Source of the DNA: Blasia pusilla
Lineage: Eukaryota > Marchantiophyta > Marchantiopsida > Blasiales
Assembly: GCA_050084515.1 (NCBI GenBank)
Contig: CM114273.1
Coordinates: 3,906,001 to 3,970,000, forward strand
Direction: 5' to 3'
Length of the DNA: 64,000 nt
Translations under genes and position numbers: made by a program
Notes under the pieces: model-generated
Databases searched by the model: none
Told to the model about the DNA's origin: nothing
Seen by the model: only the letters and a program-made list of their open reading frames with translations
Shown: positions 54,733 to 64,000 of the stretch, piece after piece
Layout of the letters: each line of letters opens with the position of its first letter
Numbering within the stretch: the first letter of the stretch is position 1

Positions 54733-56599
54733 AACTAGCACGTCCAAGTTTACAAATATGGTCCTCAAGCCCCGTAAGTCTCCCCTCTCAAGAGACACCA
54801 AACTCTAATTATGGATTATGGCAGGGAAAGGTAGAAAAGAAAGAGACAAAACCCCGTCGGTAGTGCGAGAAGGTTTCCAATGAGAACGTACCCAGAGAAG
54901 AGGCGAGCTTCCGATGAATCGGGTCCCACCTAATTTAAAAGCGCTCTTTCTGATTCCCTCCCGGGGAAAAGAGGCGTGAAACAGCCGAGATTCTGATGAA
55001 TTGGGTCCAACCTAATTTAGAAACGCGGATATCGTGCCCCCATTTGTCAGGGTGACCTGAAGTTGACCTTTTCGGTCGGCAAAGTCGCACGCTTTCTTTC
55101 GTAAGAAAACGAATCCTCCGTAGGCTTCAAAGTGTTCAAGATTTTGGATCTTATCTTAACCTGCTGATCTAAGACAAAGTCCAGCAGATGGTGTGCATGG
55201 TGGGAAAACTTCACCACAATCACACTCCATGGTCGGAAGCTCACTGGAGTTCCCGAGAGAAGTTGTTGGAGGGTAGAGAATTTCACGTTCCCAAGGGAGA
55301 AAGGAATTATTCCACTAGCGCTGACCAGCCTATGAGCCTGAGGGCTAAGAAAGGAGCTTCAGTCAAGTCACGATAGAATGGACAAAAGGGACCTTTCCCA
55401 AGTTCGCAGCATGGCGATGTTCACCAATTCGAACTGCGACGCGACGCGCATCCCACCACTGCGCCACTACCTCTAATCTATGTGCATTTCGAGACTGCAT
55501 CCTGAAATCATGGTTACGAGGTCCAGAGTGTGGAGAATAATTTACCTTCAAGCTGTATCAATGCGAGATCCTTTCGATGAAATCATTCATTACGGTTCTA
55601 CAAGCACTTGTGATTTTCTAACCTATTCACGTGTAGAGGACACGTGTTTGATAATTAATTTCTCCGCACACTGGTTTGTGTATACTTCCACCTATTGGAC
55701 TTTTCTCCGCATCGGAGCTCATCAAATGGAGTGGAGGTTCAGAGGAATCATATGGAGTTTCACGATCACGAATCTCCTTTCCTGCCCGGAGCAGGTAAAC
55801 CATGTAGCTTTATGGCTTGCAGGGCGAGCATATGAGCATGGGTGACAATGAGCTAGGAATCCTGGTGCCTGTCTGGTTTTTATTCTCTATCTGGTTGGTT
55901 CATGACACCGCCGACTGGCGAGCGGGTTCTCCAATGGGAGGACCCATGGAAGATCGGTTGCTGGCGGGTCCTGCGAATCCGACCTGGTCCGACCAATTAC
56001 TATATAGTCGGCGGAATGCCCGCATCCGCCCCGCACCACTATCAGGCGAAACCCATAGATTGCCCCGGTCAAGTGATTAGGGATCGTGTCAGGGCCCAGT
56101 GTCGCGGGACCACCGGGAAAGTGTCAAAGCTGGCAGCTGGAGCTTCTCGGAACCATTCTCTCGGTAAATCTGACGGCCCTGAGTTTGCAGGCATCCAATA
56201 CGTGAGCCAACGACTAGATGGGAACAGTGCACGAAACATTCTTCCGGTAAATTGTTTTTAATGAAAAATTACGGAAAATTTTTGCTTGTTCTGCTCTGAA
56301 ATCCCCTCGCTTTCAGGGGGGACGACAAATAGCGTCCTTCCCGGATTAAAATCTACTCACCGCAATTGGAGGTGCCATTAATTTTCCTTTGTGGTTTTTT
56401 TCTATTGAAGGTATCACTAAAAAAACAAAAAAGTTACCCATGTAAGGTTGATATATAAGAATAAATTTCATCATAGGATTTACCCATTGACTAAGATGAG
56501 TTTGGAATAGTTTTTGATACGAGCGAAAGCTGTGCCATGGACGGTTTAAATTACTTTCGAGAAATTTTATTTGCTGAAAATGCAATGCGAGAGTCACTC

Positions 56600-56662
56600 A
56601 GAGGTGTTTGCAAGAGTCACTCTCGAACAATGTTCAAGAGTCACTCTCGAATAATATTCGAA
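56600..56662 (+). repeat. Short tandem repeat of agagtcactctcgaa
   Basis: Three diverging copies of (c)aagagtcactctcgaacaatgtt with a ~25-bp period. AT-rich sequence follows. Confidence 0.6.
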
Positions 56663-56765
56663 ATATTATCAAACAGGTAGAATTTAGGGTTGGAATCTTC
56701 CCTTATTGTTTTCGTTTCGTTTTAACACGCAGCATCGATCGCATGCAGACTACATAGATGATACC

Positions 56766-56829
56766 CTCCGTACACTCAGGCCAGCAAAAGCCTCGGGGCT
56801 TCGCTGGCCTCAGTGCGTGTACTGCGGAG
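56766..56829. repeat. Strong imperfect stem-loop
   Basis: The arms pair as CTCC/GGAG, GTACAC/GTGTAC, AGGCCAGC/GCTGGCCT and AAGCC/GGCTT around a TCGG loop, with short internal loops between blocks (about 23 base pairs in all). Both strands carry similar short frames for this reason. It could be a small RNA precursor-like hairpin, part of an inverted-repeat element, or chance. No promoter evidence exists. Confidence 0.7.
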
Positions 56830-58002
56830 CATTTACAATTTTCATTTCTCTGGAAAAGTTCGAAAAGAAAAAAAATGCGGAAGTAGAGAGTTTCCGACTC
56901 CTCCATTTCGAGCCATAATTCTTATTGATGTATCGGCGACAGAATCCTTTCTTATCTATAAGGGATATTAGATTTAATAACGTTAACCCAGCAGAGTTTG
57001 GTGCGGCCGAACCTCCCAGAAGAGGCCCCGTTTCACAGGTTCGGCTGAAGCTACGGTCCGAAAACAGTGTCGGTAAGTCCTCATCGCCACAGGCTCCGTC
57101 GCCGAACGCAGCTACCTCGCGTTCGCTGCGACCTCTTCTCAGGAACCTCAGAAAGGATTATAAACAACTAATAGCTTCTCATCGAGGATTGACCGACTGA
57201 CTTTAACTTATGAACCGACAACCGCATGGCCTCCGTGTTGGATAATCCATGGGGCGAGAAGGGGTACCCTACTCTACTCCCTTGAAGAAACAAATGGGGG
57301 CACAAGTTCCCCACCGTACAAATCGCGCGAGGGTTATGGGGAGGCAAGTTTGCAACTTAGGTCGGGCCATGTGGACCAGAAGTTGGCCTCTCTCTTCTTT
57401 ATCCAGGGGGTCCTCGTCTCTTACTTGTCCTACCTTTTCCCACCAACGGTGGGACAGACGTCGCTGAGGTAATAGAGTGGCGCGTCATTGTCGTCATGGA
57501 AAGAGGGGGAATCTTGGTGACTGAGTTGGATGAGTCGGCATATGCGAGGAAGGTTTCAAAGTGGACCAAAAGCTCAGCGGTCAACACAAAACTCTGCCAC
57601 GACCGTCTCGTCCACAGAAAACTTTTACGTTCCGTGCAAGGATTTCAGCTTCAGAGAGAAGAAAGCGTTACTCTGCCCATCTCACGCGCTGAGCTTCTTT
57701 CATAACTACAGGGTTCCGATTAGCCAGGCTCACAGAAAACCTGTCCAACGCCCTTTATCAATCGAGTTGGCCTCTCATGCGCTTCAGTATTTCGCATTTC
57801 GAATCTGAGTGCTGAATCGACTCACACAGCTGGACTACCGACCCTCCCTTCTGCTGCAGAGAATCGTCGCCTCCCCCGCCCGCTTGTGTACGCGATCGTC
57901 GCGGATTTCTCGGAATCGGAATCGGGGCGGGGACCATGCCAGTGTGCGATCCATGAACCAGAAGGCCCCATCGAGTGCGAAACCGGAGGAGTAAGAGAGC
58001 TG

Positions 58003-58004
<2 letters not shown>

Positions 58005-58043
<39 letters not shown>
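58005..58043 (+). repeat. (CT)n microsatellite upstream of the ROCO gene
   Basis: Two nearly continuous CT runs interrupted by one extra C. It sits about 650 bp upstream of the chosen start codon. CT-rich tracts are frequent in plant 5' leaders, so it may be transcribed. Confidence 0.9.
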
Positions 58044-58044
<1 letters not shown>

Positions 58045-58299
58045 CACCCACTTCCCAGCTTCAGTTTTTCGTCACGTCACGATTTTTCAGGTAGGACGAG
58101 TGGATGGACGCCACGTCCACGTCGGCCCCTGTTCGTCTTGTCGGTCATAGATCTTCCTCTACTTAGATGCGATTTGCTTTCCGGAATGGAAATTGAAATT
58201 CACTCGGGCTTGCGATTCAGATTGGAATTCCCTGCCTCGTCGATGCGCATGGTTCATGGGTTCCTTTATTCGAGTTTGTCTATTCTCGCTGGTCGGAGG

Positions 58300-58688
58300 A
58301 GTGTTGAATCCATCATTTGGAGTCGAAATCGATGATATTTGAGTCGTTCATGGACAGACATTTAGTTTGGTTTGGTAACATGGCACTGATGGAATCCATC
58401 ATCGACCTCACTTCTTGTGGTCGTGGTGCAGCACACTCGTCGGGGTCTCGCTCAAGACTTTACAGGTTCCTGGCCGCTCGTCGTCATCTACGTCGTTTCT
58501 GCTTCGCTCACCCTGACTCCGATAGTCCACGTTATCGGATATTCCCAGCCAGGTGAGCTGCTGGATCTCATATCACCAGATCGGTATAATTTCCCGACTG
58601 TAGAAAGTTGAATGAGAAATCCATTCTGATTCTGATTACAGCCAACAACACTTTTTCCCAGGATCTCTTCCAGCGTTCGGTCGCAAAA
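58300..58688 (+). promoter_or_regulatory. Probable 5' leader of the LRR-ROC-COR gene
   Basis: Directly upstream of the start codon. A possible acceptor (ctgattacag, ending 58640) suggests a leader intron, in which case an upstream in-frame Met at 58608 would be intronic. I therefore prefer the Met at 58689, whose context (gcaaaaATGGC) is also better. Confidence 0.35.
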
Positions 58689-61600
58689 ATGGCTCACTGC
58701 ACGACGGAAGGGCACGCTTCTTCGGGTGGCTTGGATGGAGGCGAATCTGTCGGCACAACTTTCGATTCAGGCACTCAGAATTCTGGGCACAAATCCAACC
58801 CAGGTCCATTGGATCTGAAGCTCGATGGCGAATCGCGACATTTTGGAAGAGTGGATCCCTTACAATCCGATGGAGAGTACACTTCATCAGATCTGACTGA
58901 GAAACTCCCCGCCCCTGGCGATTTGGCCCTGGTGGAATCTGATCAAAACGCCATTCCGGTGGATCTGTCCGATGAAGTGGACAGACTTCTTCTGAAGTGG
59001 TCCGTAGATCCCCCGAAACGGTTCCATATTCGTGACCACTTGAATCTTTTGAGCGATGGAAGAGCTGACCCGCGAGACCTGGCGGTCGACCGGGAGAGAT
59101 TTGCCAGCGCGTTATCTGCTAGCCCTTCCTTGGAATGCTTGGATTTCTGCAGCTGTAGCTCCGATGTTTGCAGTCGGGCCCTGGCAATGCTACTGCCGTT
59201 ACTCGTCTCAAGCTCCTCTGTGCGGAGATTGGATTTTCAAATTGAAATATTAGCGTCGTCAATAGCTTCGGGTGCGCTGGTCGACTTCGTATCTAAGAGC
59301 AAGTCGCTGGAGGAGGTCAAAATCAACTCGTCGTTGCCACAGGACTTATCAGAAGTTGTTGCGTTGGATGAAGCCCGGGTGGCATTGTCCGTCTTTGGCA
59401 GAGCCTTGTCGCGCAACGTGAGTAATGACCGGACCCCTCTCGTGAGCCTCAGAATTTCGATCAAACGGCATGTGCTGGAGGAAGGCGCAAGGCACATGGC
59501 CGCCGCGCTAACCGCTCTTCCGAACCTCGACACACTGAATGTGGTTTCGAATAATGGCATGGATGAGTCCACAGCGAGGCTCCTGGGGGAAGCGGTGGCG
59601 TTCTGCCCTGCTCTGAACGAACTGAGGATCCTCTATAAGAGCAATCCAGATGATGCCTTGGCAATCTTCGCAGAAACCGCTTTTCCCAGGATTTCTACTC
59701 ACCTGAAGGACGTGTTCGTCTCTTTTTGGGAGCGGATTTCGGACACCTGCGACTACGACATCGAGCATCGTACCAGGTGTCGGCAAAGATTCTTTGCGTC
59801 TTTGAAACAAGTCAAGAATCTGCAAGTTTTTACGTTCTTTGCAGGCTTGTGGGCAGAAACTTTGGTGGAGCTCCAAGGTTTTGCGAATGCAGATTCCACG
59901 CTCCAGGAAATTAAACTGTCTTTCAAGGACCAGGCCTATTCCCCTGCGGACTCTTCTTTTTTCGCTTCTTTGTCCTCTTTTCTCAACTCCCTCGAAAAAA
60001 ATACGAGTATTAAAGCCGTATGTCTAAACATTTGCGCTCATAACCCCATACCACCTGAAATATTTCAGGACCTGGCGGATCTTATCGCCGCCGACACTCC
60101 ATTGGAGAATTTAGAGCTAGGGTGGTGCTCTGAGGGCGACTGTGACTGGATAACTTTATTTGGTGGCCTTCGGAATAACTTCCATTTGAAGAGACTAGTC
60201 CTGAGTGATTCCACCGGAATAGACGAACCAGAGTTCAGGGAGTTGGCGGAGGCTCTCCGCGTGAACTTCACGCTCCAGAAGGTCGATCTGGTTCCCGCAG
60301 TTTATCAGGACGCCTGGGACGGAAAATCCGAAATACTGGAAGATGCGTTGCAGCAAAAGGCGCGACGAGAATCGTATCGTGCGGTCCTGTGGGAGTGCTT
60401 GCCCCAATCTTCCAAGTTTACCCTGCCTACAGCGGCTCGATTCTTCTTCTGCGGTCCTCCCAACGCAGGTTGCTACTTTCCTTCCTTGCATTTCTCCCTT
60501 TATCAATCGCCGTGCGGTGGGGAGTGGACACTGTTCGGGGTGTAATTGAATTTCCCAGCCACATATCTCGATTTTCTCACGAGAACCGCTCCCGATCGAA
60601 TGATTCCGATATCGGCTTGAATTGCAGGTTTCACATCAACCCCCAACTCTCTATCTGCCCCAATGGACACATTCATCCAGATTTCAAAATCTGATCTTAT
60701 AAATTTTTGTGGGATCGCATTTTCGCTGTGGTGCATGAGGCCCGATCGAGGATGCGAACACCCTTATTAGAGAAGGGTTGTTCGTCTAATCTAATCCTGC
60801 AGATGGGGTAGAGCATATGTTCATTGCACTTTATTTCTTTGGGAGTCTTAGACAGGTCAGCCGACGAGTATGATAGCCACACAGAGTATGCATTGAAGTG
60901 ATGATCAATCTAGAAACGAAAATGCCCGGGCTCACATGGTTCTGAATGTGATCCGTCCCAGGAAAAACACAGCTGTGCACCTCCATGCTGGCAGCAATCA
61001 GAGGAAAGCCGGGTTGGATTCATACACCCCAGAGAACAGTGAAGGGAATTTCTAAAAGCACCGAGGGATTAGAAATCATGGCGATCAAGAATACCGATGA
61101 CTTACAACTGTCGCTCTGGGATCTGGGCGGGAATCAAATATTTAGAGCTCTCCAGGAGTTTGTGCTCCCCAGGTTCAACAGAACCTGTATTTTCGCTTTC
61201 GTTTTCTCTGCTTTCGAAGATAATCAGAGAATGTCCGGGATAGAAGAAGCGTTCGAGAAAGAATTCCGGTCTTGGCTATGCTTCCTCTCTTCAAATCTAA
61301 AACCCCTTGGCCGGAATCGGCCTCAAGTGGTCGTCATTTTCACCCACGTGGATAAAGTTGGCGCCCAAATCTACGATCGGCTGGAGAATCCCATCACAGA
61401 AAAGCTCAGAGAGGAGTTTACAGGTGTGCTCGACATCTTTTCTCGTGTCTTTCGCATAGATGCTACTAAAGAAGGCGACGCGCTCGCTGTTTTGAGTTGG
61501 GCGGAGCCTGCGCTCGAATATCTGCAGAGGACTGCGGTGAAGATCCCCGAGCTTTGCAATCGTGTCAATCGTGTGGTCACCGATTGGATGTGCGACAATT

Positions 61601-63178
61601 CCAAGGAACCGGTCATCGATTTCGAAAAATTCTCTTCGTTGTGCGGAAAAGCTCATCCCCAGCTCGAGAACTTCCAAGGGCGGGAGGAGGACAAGGACAA
61701 AGTGCTACGCGCCATCGCAGCGTACCTCCATGACGTCGGCGTTGTCGTGGAGCTGACCGAGCATGATACTGGTCGTCATCGCGATCGTTTGATCGTGGTG
61801 AATCCCAGCTGGCTCACCGGTGACTTCGTAGGGCGCCTGTTGGGAATGGCGAATGAGTTCCAGCAGTCCGAGAAGGATAAGATGGACTTCCGATCTCGCC
61901 TCCGTCAGTGGAGCACGGCGAATGGCTACGTCACACAAACTCAGCTGAATGATCTTCTGAGGGACCGATTCGTGGAACCGCTCGAGGAAAAGAAGTATGT
62001 GCGACTCGGCCTGGACTACTTGCGCCGCGTTTTGGAAGGTCTCGACATGTGTCCGGAAGTCTCGGAATCGGACGGGACGGAATCCGAATGCAGTAGCCGC
62101 CCAACCGACGTCACGCGCCTCTTTCTTCCGACTCTCTTTGAGAACTCTGCCGATGGCCCTCCGGAGTTGAAGTGGTCGAGCAATGTGAGCCCTCAAGATT
62201 GCTTCTTCGGTGTGAGGATCCGACGCGCAGATCGAGAACGGACGCGTTTGTCTCATGCATTCTTCCTCAGGTTTCAGGTGTGCATAGCCATCTCGACCTC
62301 GCCGACTTCTTTTAGCGATTTCTGAAGCCTTTAAATTGAATTCGGAGTGTTGGGGGAGTTCGTAGATAGTTATCTCTAGTTTGTCATCACGGCAATCTGC
62401 CAAACTTCAAATTCGTGCACCAGATGATGTCGATCTCGTCAGCTAGATTATTCCCGCCCCATGACCACTAATCAATGTATGTGTGCACCCTATCCGAGTT
62501 GAGATCATCCGCAATGCCGTCCTCCCACAGAGCGATCATTAGTCCTTGATTGCTTGTGTATGTGATGCGTTTCAGGTCCACCTCTGCACAACACTGAAGA
62601 GCAAACTGTCACTGGCGCCTCACCAGTTCGTATGCGACCCTAACTTGATCTCCCTTACCGTCCAAGGCCACGACATTCGGGTGGAGAACGATACCTCTGA
62701 TGGATCGGGTGGAGATCACATCGATGTGTTGGTAAGATCATCACAATCGAATCGCATTGCATGGGGATTCGCGACAGACCACGTCGTTGAGGAGGCCCGA
62801 GGTTTCTGTGCGTCTTCGAGGGGATGCCCGGGGGTGGAGCTCCTCCTCGAAATCATCAGACCAGAGTGCGTGGAGAATTTGACACCAGCCCGGTACAGAG
62901 CATACGATCAGGCGGTGTCCAGCGAAGTGTTGAAGGACATTTTGAGGGAAGTCGTATTCAGCGATGCAATCGATGGAGATCAGCTAACCCACAATTGGCC
63001 TTCTGTTGAAGACGCCAGAAGCGGAAGTGCACCTGTCCTGAGAGCACAGAAAACTCGAGCGATCCAATTGGTTTCCCCCTTTGACATGGACGACTTGGAG
63101 GAATGGATTCGAGCATACAGACCTCACTTTTGGAAAGGTCACGAATTTGGAAGCTGGTGGGAGATCCACAGACGGTGA
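58689..63178 (+). CDS. LRR-ROC-COR (ROCO) protein of the TORNADO1 type, three exons
   Basis: Exons are 58689-60468, 60962-62277 and 62576-63178, with GT-AG introns (60469-60961, phase 1; 62278-62575, phase 0), encoding about 1232 residues. After an acidic N-terminus, ribonuclease-inhibitor-like leucine-rich repeats span about residues 120-530. The ROC GTPase follows: P-loop GPPNAGKTQ (residues ~588-596, split by intron 1 inside the second Gly codon), switch I Thr in QRTVKGI, G3 WDLGGNQ (61117-61137) and G4 THVDK (61342-61356). COR follows from about residue 800, with DRLIVVNPSWLTGDFVGRLL, FLPTLFE and, across intron 2, RFQ joined to VHLCTTLKSKL. There is no kinase domain. This is the layout of plant TRN1, which acts in leaf and root patterning with TRN2; the family also expanded in non-seed plants. 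All frames are intact. The stop at 63176-63178 overlaps a gtgagt-like donor, but the only nearby acceptor would make a 44-nt intron, too short for plants. Confidence 0.9.
60469..60961 (+). other. Intron 1 of the ROCO gene, splitting the P-loop codon
   Basis: Donor gttgct and acceptor gtccca/g. Phase 1: the single G ending exon 1 joins the first two bases of exon 2 to make the Gly of GKT. Without splicing the frame would run to a stop at 60543-60545. The exact reconstitution of a canonical Walker A motif is the best evidence for this boundary. Confidence 0.92.
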
Positions 63179-64000
63179 GTCCGAATGAAACAGAATCAAA
63201 TCAGGCTCGATCGCGCAGGTTAAGGACATGTTTCGTGAACAGAGAATGGATACCAATAAAAATACAGGTCATTGATCTTCCTTACGCCACAGCTAGCTAA
63301 GTATCACTAGAACTTTTTTGACCCCATAGTACATAAGTGGGTCCATATTTGCTCGCCCTGCCGAAGGACGGAGGAGTTTTCATGCAATCTTGTGCTCGTG
63401 GTAAGGTAGGATTAAGCGGGAAAGCTACTGGAGGTCTATCTCCGGTTACAGCGAGGAAATGGTTTTGAAAGAGAAAAGCATTTCTTCTCGGCTGGAATTA
63501 TCTAAAATTACACTGACACAAAACACATGCAAACACCTGAGTACTAGTGAAAATTTCGCTGGTTGAATATCCGATTTGGGAGAGAACGTACTTCAGCCTG
63601 AGGATCCAGCTAAGATACCACTACAATTTGTGGATTCCCATCTACATACTCGGTACGAAGCTCCCTACATATTATAGCTGAAGGCCCTATCCATGTGAAA
63701 GCGTCAGTTCCTTCAGAGCGGATCTGGACGCCACCTCTTCCCCCAGCATCCTCGCTGCTGCAGACTCATCCATGTGAACAATGAACTCTAACAGCAGTGC
63801 CGTGCGCCTTTCTTGACCATGCGCGGTAGATTCCGAAGTTCCAGTTGCATCAGGTCATAGTCATCACCCGTGTTCGACAGACAAGGCTGCTCCCAGCTTA
63901 GAGAACGCTGACATTTATGCTGTTCGTACTGCGTTCCAGATGAAGTACCTTGGCTTCCCTGATGCGTGAAAGACATTGCGTTTTATGTCAACTGTTTCCA
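63179..64000. other. 3' flank of the ROCO gene
   Basis: Probably 3' untranslated region and intergenic sequence. A frame to 63300 continues in phase with the last exon if a 44-nt intron is assumed. I do not accept it. A short minus-strand frame at 63788-63976 has no known domain. Confidence 0.35.

Larger units (their letters stand above)
54738..58300. other. Unassigned region between the chromovirus and the ROCO gene
   Basis: Mixed composition with no recognised gene. Features noted separately are a short tandem repeat at about 56600-56660, a stem-loop at 56766-56829 and a CT microsatellite near 58008-58041. Several short frames (for example 55480-55845, 55902-56261 and 57530-57808) have no known domain. 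The last part may include the upstream promoter of the LRR-ROC-COR gene. Confidence 0.3.

Noticed and set aside
58608-58688. Upstream in-frame Met at 58608 as the start of the ROCO protein
   Set aside because: A probable acceptor lies between it and the Met at 58689, its context is poorer, and the extra residues (ILILITANN) look unlike the rest.
61705-62403. 232-codon minus-strand frame over the COR domain
   Set aside because: It lies antisense to a clear coding exon whose frame, motifs and splice sites are canonical; it has no family resemblance.
63175-63300. Extra last exon of the ROCO gene (63219-63300) after a gtgagt donor
   Set aside because: The implied intron is 44 nt, below the usual plant minimum, and the added peptide has no domain. 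The stop at 63176-63178 is simpler.

Overview
The window looks like nuclear DNA of a land plant, most likely a non-seed plant (bryophyte, lycophyte or fern grade). It has two intron-bearing host genes of plant type at its ends and about 50 kb of decayed LTR retrotransposons, tandem repeats and unassigned DNA between them. The non-seed-plant guess is inference: it rests on the gene types and on a DNMT3-like methyltransferase carried by a retrotransposon, and nothing in the window fixes the species.

Host genes. At the left end (906-2251, minus strand) is a two-exon WDR5-like WD40 gene with a pyrimidine-rich 5' leader. At the right end (58689-63178, plus strand) is a three-exon LRR-ROC-COR protein of the TORNADO1 (TRN1) type. 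Its P-loop is split by the first intron and is rebuilt exactly by GT-AG splicing. A third, poorly supported host locus may lie at about 32.1-34.7 kb.

Mobile elements, left to right. (1) A very decayed Ty3/gypsy-type element at about 3.6-11.0 kb has diverged LTR-like ends, gag and protease remnants, and a scrap of DNA methyltransferase. (2) A gag/protease fragment of the same family lies at 11.1-13 kb. (3) A chromodomain-bearing Ty3/gypsy relic is at 14.8-16.7 kb. (4) A Ty1/copia relic is at 17.1-18.45 kb. (5) The best-preserved member of the first family spans 20.63-30.37 kb. (6) A full-length chromovirus occupies 46488-54732, with 1.34 and 1.38 kb LTRs, a Met-tRNA-type PBS and a perfect 5-bp target duplication (AACTA).

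The most interesting system is element 5. Its order is LTR, long leader, gag with CCHC knuckle, protease, cytosine-C5 DNA methyltransferase (motifs I, IV, VI, VIII, IX and X in DNMT3-like order), reverse transcriptase, RNase H, integrase, PHD finger, LTR. It carries both a chromatin writer and a putative chromatin reader, the reader sitting where chromoviruses keep a chromodomain. A recognisable methyltransferase motif I in element 1 shows that the capture is a property of the family and not a one-off insertion. All copies here are broken by stops and frameshifts.

The rest is repeat-rich: a 32-bp perfect palindrome beside a ~70-bp minisatellite (31.4-32.0 kb), a composite of degenerate tandem repeats (40.5-43.2 kb), several short tandem duplications, GA and CT microsatellites, and a strong stem-loop at 56.77-56.83 kb.
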